64,000 nt of DNA from Phytoseiulus persimilis (Eukaryota; Arthropoda; Arachnida; Mesostigmata; Phytoseiidae), in contig CM075103.1 in assembly GCA_037576195.1 (NCBI GenBank), positions 27,860,723 through 27,924,722 of the forward strand. The letters are read 5' to 3'. This document shows, piece by piece, positions 50,181-58,690 of the stretch. The notes beneath the pieces are model-generated. The model worked only from the letters and a program-made list of their open reading frames with translations, was not told the DNA's origin and made no database searches. The number at the start of each line of letters is the position of its first letter. Within the stretch, counting starts at the first letter, position 1. A program made the position numbers and the translations under genes.

Positions 50181-51127
50181 TTCTGTTTATCACAATCACA
50201 ACGACTTCCAAGCGTCTTTGGCTCAGGGAACTCCATTCGACTATGGATATGATTCGTCCTTCCCTGCTCAACGCTCTAATCTTCGTATCCCGTGTCGGTG
50301 TTTGGACAGCCCTCCGTGAACGTGACCTGAAACAAGATTCCAGTGGGCGGAAGAAGGGAATGGCCGGATCCCAGCCCAGCGACAAATCGGTTCTGTCCCG
50401 CGTGTTTTCATAGTTCGAGAGATGCCCTCGACCTGATTGCAGACTTCAGAGAGAATGGCGGAATCGAAGACTCCAGAATCGAGAATTCCAGCACAGAGTA
50501 AGCGGACTCTGTTCCCCTAGTCTGCTAGAGAGCTCTGCGGACACGCGCCACTCCGACATTGCGACGAAGATCTCCGACAACGAAAATAGATTCACCTGCT
50601 TCTCGGTCGAGGTGGACGAAAAGAGTCCAAAGAATTCGTTTAAGGAGTTCGCTCGTTGAGGCAATACCCGAACCTAGAGCTGCCTCTTCTGGACCCTGCT
50701 AGAGCTATCGCCGGATTCCGCAGGCCGAATCCCTGGGTATCCCAGCCAATAGCTGTTTCAAGTGAGTCCGATTGTGGACGAAGAAGCGGGAGACTAGGAA
50801 GAACCTCGACCTCTCCTCGCTCCTGCAAGGCCATTTTCCGATGACACTATCCGAGGATATAATCTATTGAGTCTCGAGTCCGTTTCGATACAGTCAAGGA
50901 GCGGTGAGTTATTTCAAGCGGGCTTCATCATAATTTCTATGACTCGCGATGAAATCGCGCTATCCTCGTGGGAACGATAGTACATTGACCGAACAATGAT
51001 GGTAAACCAGATCTGAACAGCCTTTCGGGGTGTTTAAAATTGAGACAATCATGATCAAGCGAAGAATCTGGAGTCTGTTTATTTTGCTTCAGTTTGGAGG
51101 AACAACGTGGCGGTTCCCACGCTTTCC

Positions 51128-51289
51128 TCACTTGCGTCGGCGGCCCCAACCGCCTCCGGCGCCGGCTCCTCCGCCTACACCAGCGTTGAAGCCTATGCCA
51201 CCGCTGGCTCCTGCACCTGCTCCTCCCATACCTGCTGCAACGAGCGCTGAGGACATCAGGAGTGAACCAAGGAAGATTAGGAGCCTCAT
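51128..51289 (-). CDS. Small secreted glycine-rich peptide, 53 residues
   Basis: ORF with signal peptide MRLLIFLGSLLMSSALVAAG and a mature chain of GGAGAGAS-type glycine/alanine runs ending WGRRRK. AATAAA on the minus strand is at 51078-51083. The basic end RRRK resembles the GRK end of the 60-residue peptide 1.8 kb away, suggesting a related pair of cuticle- or secretion-type peptides. No TATA box was seen close upstream, so a 5'UTR intron is possible (a CAG acceptor-like site is next to the ATG). One undetermined base (N) lies upstream at 51344. Confidence 0.65.
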   Translation of the reverse strand: MRLLIFLGSLLMSSALVAAGMGGAGAGASGGIGFNAGVGGGAGAGGGWGRRRK

Positions 51290-51628
51290 GCTGTGGATTG
51301 TCGTGAGTTCACAGTTTAGGGAAATTCGAATGATGTTCGTTTGNTTTGGAGTCCCTCCTCTCTCATTTCCCTTTCCCACTCGCCAACTCGGGATGCCGGC
51401 GTTTCGTGTTTTGTTGTTTTCATTCGAAACCCGCCTAACCGAAAAATACCAAATCTTCTAGCTCGAAGCATTCTAGCGGAAGCTATCCCCGTTGTTTTTC
51501 GTCAAGAATACTTTGGAGGATGACGCGATCGACTCCCAACTTGGAGAGGGTTTTTTGCTAGGAGCCACCGACAATTGTGAAACCACGAGTGTTCTCAAAA
51601 AATCTCTTTCCAAGTTGCAGTTCATATT

Positions 51629-51750
51629 TGTTGGGTTTTGCGCATGCTCACGGTCCAGAGTGCTATAAAAGGATTTTCGTTTTGGAAATAAACTTCACTT
51701 CGTTGTATCTCTGTATCACTGGCGTTGTTCATCCCTGCAGTAACTTAACA
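51629..51750 (+). repeat. Copia 5' LTR
   Basis: 122 bp, from TGTTGGGTTTTGCGC to AACTTAACA. It holds a TATAAAA box at about 51664 and an AATAAA at about 51689, both required signals inside a very short LTR. Identical to the 3' LTR. Confidence 0.95.
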
Positions 51751-51764
51751 GGTTATGGGCCCAG
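51751..51764 (+). other. Copia primer binding site
   Basis: GGTTATGGGCCCAG immediately after the 5' LTR. This matches the Drosophila copia PBS, which pairs with an internal stretch of a cleaved initiator tRNA-Met. The first ATG of the gag-pol ORF (51755) lies inside it. Confidence 0.85.
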
Positions 51765-54700
51765 GACGAGTGACGAGACGGAAAGTCGCGCTTGCGGCTG
51801 TGGCACGTGAAGAAAATACTCGTGCGAAAGTGTCTCGTGGACGAATAGGCCGAAACATGCGAAAACAACCCGAATCCGAGGGAATGAAGAGCGTTGACGT
51901 GGAATCGCCACCATCCCGGGAGGAGAGTACAGCTCTGCGAAAGCGAGCTGCACCGAAAACTACTTTCGTCGACGAGGAGGAGGCATTACCACAGCCATCG
52001 AAGAAATCTGCACAATCTGCGCTCCTATTCGACCTTGAGCATCGATCCAGTGAGCTGACTAAAACATCCACGATGACAACGATGGTGAGCGTACCATCAT
52101 CATTCGAGAAATTGGATGGAGCAACTAACTACATGGACTGGAGATTTGCCATGGAGGCGCATCTGTTTAACTGTGATCTCTGGGAGTATGTTGATGGGTC
52201 GAAAATGGATGCCCATCAGAACAAGCGCGCTAGGGGCGCCATCATCTCGGGAATCAAAAGCCACTTGTTCTCGTCGATTCGGGACGCCACATCTGGGAAG
52301 GAGATCTGGAGAACACTCGAGAAACTTTATCAGCCCCGTGGGATCTATCGGGAGGTGGCACTCCTTGAGGAACTGACGAGCATCAAATATACGGATTGTC
52401 CAGACATGGAGACGTATATCAACAAGAAGATCACGGCGGCCCAGCGTCTCCGAGCCATCGACGCAGACATCAAAGATCGACTTTTAGCGGGGCTCATCCT
52501 GATGAAGCTCCCAGAAGAGTTTTCACCCCTGATTCAAAGCATCACCCAGAGTGAGGTCACAACTGAGCTCGTGAAGGAGAGGCTGCTGAGTGAAGCCGCG
52601 AGACAAGCCTCACAAAAGCGCGAATCAGCTCTGATGGGATTGAAGTTAAATTACGGTTATCGTGGTCATGGACGTGGACAAGTGAGAGGAGGACGTGGAG
52701 ATCATGGTCGCAGTCAGCCATCAAGAGCACGGTCGTACGAAGGGTCACCACAATGTTTCAAGGGTGGAAAACACGGACATCTGGCAAGAAACTGTTGGAG
52801 GGGTGCAGAACACGGGAAGGTTGCCTACGAAGCGAGAGAGGAACGATCTGCGGAAGCGCGCGATTCCAATGAGAATCAAACCGAGTTCGTGCATTACGAG
52901 CGAGTTCTTGTATGCCCATCAACAGCCAGGGTCGCATCTAGTTCACCGTTCGATTGGTTCATCGACTCCGGGGCAAGTTTGCATATGACCGGACAGAGGA
53001 GTTGTTTCGTCTCTTTCAATCAGGACGCTCGCACTCGGTTTGTTAGAACTGCAAATAATGAGATCCTTCAGTCGGCCGGGCTTGGAGACGTCCGCATACG
53101 TTGTTATGTTGGAGGAAAGTGCCAAAATACCAGGTTACGGGATGTATTGTACGTGCCCGGACTTACAGTTAACTTGGTATCGGTAAAACAGCTGACGAAA
53201 AAGGGGCTCAACGTCGTTTTCAAAGATAAAAAGTGCGAGATCTTGGACAAAGAGGGGATGGTGTGTGCGACAGCTTGCTGCACGGACACTGACCTTTACC
53301 GCTTGCAAGCATGTTCTACGACTGCCCTGACTGCTTCGACGTACGCTGCGTACGATCTCTGGCACAGGAGGTTGGGCCATCTTGGACCAGGAGGAGTGAA
53401 GAAACTAGCTCAGGGGCTTGTGAAAGGCGTTGATTGCGTGGTCCCTGACACCAGAAAAGCGTGTTGGCCATGTGCAGGGGGGAAGCAGAGGAGGAAAGAA
53501 TTCCCAAAGTCTAATTCCGGCACGAAATCAAGATTGGAACTCGTGCACAACGATGTATGTGGTCCAATGAGTCGAGTGAGCATCGGGGGCCACCGCTATT
53601 TCATTGTGTTTGTTGATGATTTTACCCGGAAGACTACCGTGGCCTTCATGAAAATGAAGTCTGAAGTATTCGAGAAATTAGTGGAGTTCATCAGGTACGC
53701 TGAACGTGATTCAGGACTCAAGTTGAAGAAGATAAGAACGGATAATGGCACGGAGTATCTCAATAGAAGGGTTTCGAAATTCCTCGCGCTAGAGGGAATC
53801 GCCCACGAGACGACTGTCCAGTACTGCCCGGAGCAGAATGGTCGCGCGGAGAGGGCGCTCCGAACCTTGGTGGAAAAAGCGAGGTCGATGTTGACAGACG
53901 TAGGGCTCGATCAGAGTTTTTGGGCTGAAGCTGTGAGTACGGCGTGCTGGCTCAAGAATTTGAGTCCGACAGCAGCCCTCAGTTCAGTATGTCCGGAAGA
54001 AGCGTGGACTGGAAGGAAGCCAGATCTGAGCTACCTGCGAGTGTTTGGATGCTTGGCCTATGCTCAGATACCACAGGAAAAACGCAAGAAGTGGGATGAA
54101 AAAGCGAAGAAATGCATCTTTGTTGGCTATTGCTCAAACTCGAAGGCGTATCGCTTGGTTCCGCTAGATAATATGACAACAGTGGAGAAAGCTTGCAACG
54201 TGGTTTTCGACGAAACCAAGACGGCCTCTGAAGTTCTGCAGACGGCGTCCCTAAAAAGAGGGGCGGCAGCTCCGGATGATGGGCTATGGCCATGGCCCAG
54301 AGAGGCGAGTCAGCCCAGAGAGGCGAGTCAGCCCAGAGAGGCGAGTCAGCCCAGAGAGGCGAGTCAGTCCAGAGAGGCGAGTCAGCCCAGAGAGGCGAGT
54401 CAGTCCAGAGAGGCGAGTCAGCCCAGAGAGGCCAGTCAGCCCAGAGAGGCCAGTCAGCCCAGAGAGGCGAGTCAGCCCAGAGAGGCGAGTCAGCCCAGAG
54501 AGGCGAGTCAGCCCAGAGAGGCGAGTCAGCCCAGAGAGGCGAGTGAAGCATGGCCCGGGGGGGTTTCAGATGAGGAAAGTATTTTTACAGGTGATGAGAG
54601 TGGTGAAACACCAGTCGAGCCAACAGGGTTCTTGGAGTTTCGTCCTAATCGAAAACGGACCCGGCCAGCGTGGATGGACGATTTCGTGTGTGTATGCTGT

Positions 54701-56293
54701 CAAAGTTCAACAACGAACTACGATTCACCACTCACGGTACAGGAGGCGATGTCGCGGGGAGACGCCGAGCAGTGGAGATCAGCCATGGAGACCGAAGTGG
54801 AGGCCCATGAAAAGAACGGAACCTGGATTCTGATTGATCGTCCATCAAACAGGCGAGTGATAACCTCGAAGTGGGTTTTCCAATTGAAGCGGAACAGCGA
54901 AGGAGACATCACAAAATATAAGGCGAGACTGGTGGGACGCGGATGCGCCCAAACTAAAGGCGTGGACTTCGATGAAACCTACTCGCCTGTAGTAAAGATC
55001 ACAACGCTCCGCATCCTTTTCGCGCGCGCCGCACAGGAAGGATGGAGAATCCACCAGCTCGACGTCGAGACGGCTTACCTACACGCCAGGTTAGAGGAAG
55101 AGATATTCATGGAGCAGCCGAGTATGTTTCAGGTCGGAGATCAGGTATGCCTGCTAAAGAAGTCCCTGTATGGTCTAAAGCAAGCCGGAAGAGTATGGTT
55201 CGAAACCCTCAACAAGGCACTGAAGTCTCTCGACCTGACAGAGTTTGGGGCGGACCAATGCTGCTACTTCATAACGCGCGGCGAAAGCATCCTGCTGCTG
55301 ACCATATATGTGGATGATTTCCTGATCTTCACCAACGACCTGGGTTTGCAAACGGAGATCATCGAGAAACTGAAGGGGGTTTTCCCCATTAAAGATATGG
55401 GGCCGGCTCAGCACTGTCTAGGAATTAAGATCACGCAGAGGCCAGAGGAGAGGGCTATCTTACTCGACCAGGCAGAAAGCATCAGACAAGTTCTAAAAAG
55501 GTTCAACATGGCGGACTGCAAAGCAGTGCCTACGCCCGCGGAAACGAGCTTAAGGTTGACGAAACGGACTGAGAGCGAAGAGGCTGCCGACGCACCATAC
55601 CGAGAGGCCGTTGGATGCCTGATCCACTTGTCTCAAACGACGAGGCCGGACATCTGCCACGCTGTCGGGGTAGTGAGCCAATTTTGCTCGGACCCGTCTC
55701 TGGCACACTGGAAGGCAGTGAAGAGGATCCTGAGATACCTGAAGGGTACCATCGACCTCCAACTGAAGTTCGATGGGAACCTCAGAAAGCCGATAGAAGC
55801 TTTTTGCGACGCGGACTGGGGAGGTTGTCTGGAAAGTCGAAAGTCTACCACTGGATATGTTTTCATTCTCGCGGGTGCGTGCGTTTCGTGGACGAGCAAA
55901 AAGCAACCAACTGTTGCATTATCCACGAGTGAGGCAGAGTACATGAGTGTCTCCGCGGCATGCCAGGAAATAAAATGGCTTCTGAACTTCGCGGAGCTTC
56001 CGGGGGCCTCAATCAGGCGATCAATGTCGCTTTCATGCGACAATCAGGGCGCAATCCAGCTGACGGCCAACGGAATACAACACCAGAGAACGAAACATAT
56101 CGATTTACGACATCATTTCGTGAGGAACATGGTGAGAGAAGGTTTGGTGAACATAAAGTTCGTACCCACATCCGACATGACTGCCGACATAATGACAAAG
56201 AGCTTGACAGGCGACAAGTTCAAGAAACATCGAGACAAGCTCGGATTGACCGCCCACATGATGAGAAGAAGGTTGGGGGTAGACGATTTCTAA
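51755..56293 (+). CDS. Copia gag-pol polyprotein, 1,512 residues
   Basis: Domains in order: a UBN2-type gag (from about residue 105, LDGATNYMDW), one zinc knuckle (334-347), protease (D404 in DSGAS), integrase zinc region (from H537), integrase core (D600 in HNDVCGP; TDNGTEY; catalytic Glu in PEQNGRAERA), a Pro-Arg-Glu-Ala-Ser-Gln repeat array (about 848-931), reverse transcriptase (YVDD at 1185-1188), RNase H (CDADWG, D1352). All catalytic residues I can check are present and no stop interrupts the frame. Two oddities: the knuckle's second cysteine is Gly (residue 337), and the repeat array lies in the integrase-RT linker. The start at 51755 is inside the PBS; the next Met codons downstream may be used instead. 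The element could still be active. Confidence 0.95.
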   Translation: MGPGRVTRRKVALAAVAREENTRAKVSRGRIGRNMRKQPESEGMKSVDVESPPSREESTALRKRAAPKTTFVDEEEALPQPSKKSAQSALLFDLEHRSSELTKTSTMTTMVSVPSSFEKLDGATNYMDWRFAMEAHLFNCDLWEYVDGSKMDAHQNKRARGAIISGIKSHLFSSIRDATSGKEIWRTLEKLYQPRGIYREVALLEELTSIKYTDCPDMETYINKKITAAQRLRAIDADIKDRLLAGLILMKLPEEFSPLIQSITQSEVTTELVKERLLSEAARQASQKRESALMGLKLNYGYRGHGRGQVRGGRGDHGRSQPSRARSYEGSPQCFKGGKHGHLARNCWRGAEHGKVAYEAREERSAEARDSNENQTEFVHYERVLVCPSTARVASSSPFDWFIDSGASLHMTGQRSCFVSFNQDARTRFVRTANNEILQSAGLGDVRIRCYVGGKCQNTRLRDVLYVPGLTVNLVSVKQLTKKGLNVVFKDKKCEILDKEGMVCATACCTDTDLYRLQACSTTALTASTYAAYDLWHRRLGHLGPGGVKKLAQGLVKGVDCVVPDTRKACWPCAGGKQRRKEFPKSNSGTKSRLELVHNDVCGPMSRVSIGGHRYFIVFVDDFTRKTTVAFMKMKSEVFEKLVEFIRYAERDSGLKLKKIRTDNGTEYLNRRVSKFLALEGIAHETTVQYCPEQNGRAERALRTLVEKARSMLTDVGLDQSFWAEAVSTACWLKNLSPTAALSSVCPEEAWTGRKPDLSYLRVFGCLAYAQIPQEKRKKWDEKAKKCIFVGYCSNSKAYRLVPLDNMTTVEKACNVVFDETKTASEVLQTASLKRGAAAPDDGLWPWPREASQPREASQPREASQPREASQSREASQPREASQSREASQPREASQPREASQPREASQPREASQPREASQPREASQPREASEAWPGGVSDEESIFTGDESGETPVEPTGFLEFRPNRKRTRPAWMDDFVCVCCQSSTTNYDSPLTVQEAMSRGDAEQWRSAMETEVEAHEKNGTWILIDRPSNRRVITSKWVFQLKRNSEGDITKYKARLVGRGCAQTKGVDFDETYSPVVKITTLRILFARAAQEGWRIHQLDVETAYLHARLEEEIFMEQPSMFQVGDQVCLLKKSLYGLKQAGRVWFETLNKALKSLDLTEFGADQCCYFITRGESILLLTIYVDDFLIFTNDLGLQTEIIEKLKGVFPIKDMGPAQHCLGIKITQRPEERAILLDQAESIRQVLKRFNMADCKAVPTPAETSLRLTKRTESEEAADAPYREAVGCLIHLSQTTRPDICHAVGVVSQFCSDPSLAHWKAVKRILRYLKGTIDLQLKFDGNLRKPIEAFCDADWGGCLESRKSTTGYVFILAGACVSWTSKKQPTVALSTSEAEYMSVSAACQEIKWLLNFAELPGASIRRSMSLSCDNQGAIQLTANGIQHQRTKHIDLRHHFVRNMVREGLVNIKFVPTSDMTADIMTKSLTGDKFKKHRDKLGLTAHMMRRRLGVDDF
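54296..54547 (+). repeat. 18-bp minisatellite, 14 units, inside Copia pol
   Basis: Fourteen units of CCCAGAGAGGCGAGTCAG, nearly identical, encode PREASQ (two units SREASQ). Because 18 is divisible by three and the unit lacks stops in other frames, long ORFs appear in two further frames, one antisense. Those are by-products. Confidence 0.95.
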
Positions 56294-56344
56294 GAATGCC
56301 AAACCAAGCTAGGACTACGATAACGGGGGCCAAGTGGTCATGCG

Positions 56345-56354
56345 CAAGGGAGGG
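56345..56354 (+). other. Copia polypurine tract
   Basis: AAGGGAGGG directly abuts the 3' LTR, where plus-strand DNA synthesis is primed. Confidence 0.75.
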
Positions 56355-56476
56355 TGTTGGGTTTTGCGCATGCTCACGGTCCAGAGTGCTATAAAAGGAT
56401 TTTCGTTTTGGAAATAAACTTCACTTCGTTGTATCTCTGTATCACTGGCGTTGTTCATCCCTGCAGTAACTTAACA
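56355..56476 (+). repeat. Copia 3' LTR
   Basis: 122 bp, identical to the 5' LTR over its full length, followed by the second copy of the ATATT target duplication. Confidence 0.95.
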
Positions 56477-56481
56477 ATATT

Positions 56482-57296
56482 GATGAGAATGGGCGCGTTT
56501 TTGCCATCGATGATGGAAAACATCTTCAGAATCGTTTCTCGAAGCTTTTCCGCCAATTTGCACTGAGCGCCAGAGGAAGCGCAGATCAGTGAAAGTAGAG
56601 TTGGGTGGAGTAACGTCAGCATTTTTCAGGAGAGAATGGACGGGACGGATTGCAGGAAGTACTCGCGTATTCGTTGGTGTCCCGAGGGAGCACCGCAAAG
56701 AAGAGCCCACTGACGTGAACTGACGAGTATTTTAGGCAGATTGCAGGAATCCAAGCTCATCTGCCAATGAAAGCGATCGGGGTCGATGCGATCAGTTTCG
56801 AGATTCCCTCGATAGTGATCGATGAAACATGGGTGGAGTTAATCATCGTTTATCTGAAGACATTAGATTCTGTTGATCCCGCAATCGAAGGATTATATGG
56901 TATGAATATGAGAGTCGCGCATCGCCTCATCGAACATCAATCCGGGTATCCGTTGTGGAATGCCCGTCAAGCTTTCTTCCTTGCAGCGAATCCTTCGCTC
57001 GACTCTCTCCATGAGTTCCATAGCCTTATAGCCTAGACAACCGTCGATTGGATATCACATGGAACTAGCATCCGCCCGTCAAGTGGAGAGGTCTACTGCA
57101 TCTGCGGAAGCCACCGAACGTGCATGGACGGTGAAACCGCTACAGTTTTGCGCAAAAGATCCTCTGACGGTAACGACTTGTTTGAGACCATACCTCCAGC
57201 GTGAGGCATTCTGTCGACGAAAAAAAAGCCTGGTTACGCTTGATCACCAGATTGACGCAGTCGAACGTCGGATACGTCGGAACTCACTAATAGCCC
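56482..57296. repeat. Segmental duplication, copy A (right of Copia)
   Basis: Matches about 60084-60782 with many substitutions and small gaps: receptor 5' end, then ATCGATGAAACATGGGTGGA, GATTCTGTTGATCCCGCA, CCTCTGACGGTAACGACT and CTTTCTGTCGACGAAAAA-type stretches. Left of Copia the duplication continues from 51623 down to about 51473. The far end carries LINE-like sequence (LQREAFCRRKK). Confidence 0.85.
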
Positions 57297-57610
57297 AAAA
57301 GAGGACATATGTGGGCTCTCATAGAAGATAGTAAGGGCAAAGATCGGACAGAACAGTCTGAGAATAACCACCGAGACCACTCAGAAACCAGCGACCGCTC
57401 CTCGCTCGAGAGCGCCAGTTTTCGGCAGGGAAGAACTCACGACCCAGGATGGAGGAATCCCTTAAGTCACCGCCGCGGAAGTCGAAGCAGCAGCCGACAG
57501 AATAGCTTAGCGGAAGGCCCCGGGTCCAGATGGAATTCCGGAGAAGTCATGGGAATATTTATGAAAAATGGCCGAAAATCTTCGCTGGAGGCGTTGAAGA
57601 AGATTGAAGG
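57297..57610 (+). mobile_element. Degenerate LINE reverse-transcriptase fragment
   Basis: A plus-strand frame with stops contains KAPGPDGIPEKSWEYL, a hallmark of the start of the RT domain in Jockey/CR1/R1-type LINEs, after an EVEAAADRIA helix. Upstream sequence in the duplicated block probably comes from the same element. Not functional. Confidence 0.65.
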
Positions 57611-58261
57611 GTTTCCGAAAACAAACTTTGATTTATTCGACCGTGCAATGCATCCTGCATCTTTCGCATCGTGATTCCGTTGATGGTTCTTCCTAAAGTC
57701 ATCGGGAGGAATCGTTGACATAACCGTTACGAGCAGAGGGTACTTCAATTGCACCGAAATCGTATTCTGGCAGTTTTTCCTGGCAACCAAACGATCCATT
57801 TTCCTTTTACAGCGCATCGGGAACCCGAGCACTCCCCTCTCAACGATTAGCGTTCAGCATAGTTTCATATAGTCTATATCGAAGCAAGGATTATAGACCG
57901 TCATCCGCGTCATTATGAGGGTCTACCCCATCCAGATAACATCTATTCATGGTCATAATGGTATCAAGTGGTTTTTCAGAAGTCCGGAACAAACCCCTGG
58001 TCGGCTCGGCCTGGGATTCCCTCCAGTTCCACGAGAATCTGATCTCAAATACAACGGAGCAATCTCCCGTAATTGAGACAATCGTTTCACATCTTCTTCA
58101 AGCCGGTAATTCGTCTATGAAGAAGGAGATGTGAATCTCCTTGGCCATGTCCCCCCGTTCGGATCCATGTTTGTATTGGAGCTGTTCGGATCACGTTTTC
58201 TGATCTCTTCGAAGTCTACAGAGAATCGCACACTGCGAATACAAGGTCCGAAATCAACTGC
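57611..58261. other. Intergenic, no gene recognised
   Basis: This is the 3' flank of the receptor gene. Only short ORFs are present. Confidence 0.45.
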
Positions 58262-58690
58262 TTAGGGAGGAGACCTTTTGGAGCGGCCTCGCTTTCCCCT
58301 CGATTTCACGATAAAGAGCTTCCCGCGGCCCCGGATGGACATCTCTTGATTCAAAGAACCGTTTCCGATTCTCTTCCGAACGGTCCATATCAAAACTTCT
58401 CCCAAAAAACAGGCTATGCTCAAGACTAGCGGTACCGCGCAAACCCACAGGGTGGGAGTGATATCTCTCATGAGTACGGCGCGATCTGCTCTTGGCTTCA
58501 GATCGTTCAAAGAGAAACATTCCCAAGGGCTTTCCCGCTTTGACGATCTCCGTGCATCCCATGAGAATGAGAGAATCCCATCCTCCTCTCTATACTTCTC
58601 AATCAAGCAAACTTCGGTGGATTGATCAGGAGATAGTTCGCGGTTCAGTTTAGAATCCAGGGTGGAGGGAAAGGAGCCGTGATCGTATGT
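58262..58690 (-). other. Receptor C-terminal region, in frame after a TAA
   Basis: On the minus strand the reading frame of the receptor gene continues without a shift past the TAA at 58691-58693 for 142 codons. It encodes an EDGI...SFSW segment like the ligand-domain end of IRs (pattern ExGxxxxW), then FSLNDL, and a hydrophobic segment LWVCAVPLVLSIACFLGEVLIW that fits the last transmembrane helix of this family. Read through, the protein would be about 652 residues, a normal length for an IR. Confidence 0.7.

Larger units (their letters stand above)
51629..56476 (+). mobile_element. Complete Ty1/Copia LTR retrotransposon (4,848 bp)
   Basis: Identical 122-bp LTRs (51629-51750 and 56355-56476) beginning TG and ending CA, flanked by the 5-bp target duplication ATATT (51624-51628 and 56477-56481). 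A PBS directly follows the 5' LTR and a purine tract precedes the 3' LTR. A single 1,512-codon ORF gives gag, protease, integrase, reverse transcriptase and RNase H in Copia order. Zero LTR differences imply a very recent insertion. Confidence 0.97.
51473..56622 (-). pseudogene. Truncated IR-type receptor duplicate, split by a Copia insertion
   Basis: Minus strand. The ATG at 56620-56622 begins a signal peptide (MLTLLHPTLLSLICASSGA) and continues to 56477; after the Copia element the same frame resumes at 51623 and ends at a TAG at 51473-51475. Ignoring the element and one target-site copy, the frame is open for about 99 codons and matches the N-terminus of the receptor gene at 58.3-60.2 kb (shared QCKL.EKL.ETI.KMFS and NCNLERDFL). 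Similarity stops near the TAG, so the rest of the receptor, including all membrane segments, is absent. It is a truncated copy, later hit by the transposon. Confidence 0.85.

Noticed and set aside
53979..54551. 190-codon antisense ORF and 185-codon sense ORF over the Copia repeat
   Set aside because: Both are products of the stop-free 18-bp repeat and the pol ORF on the other frame; outside the repeat they have no protein-like signal.
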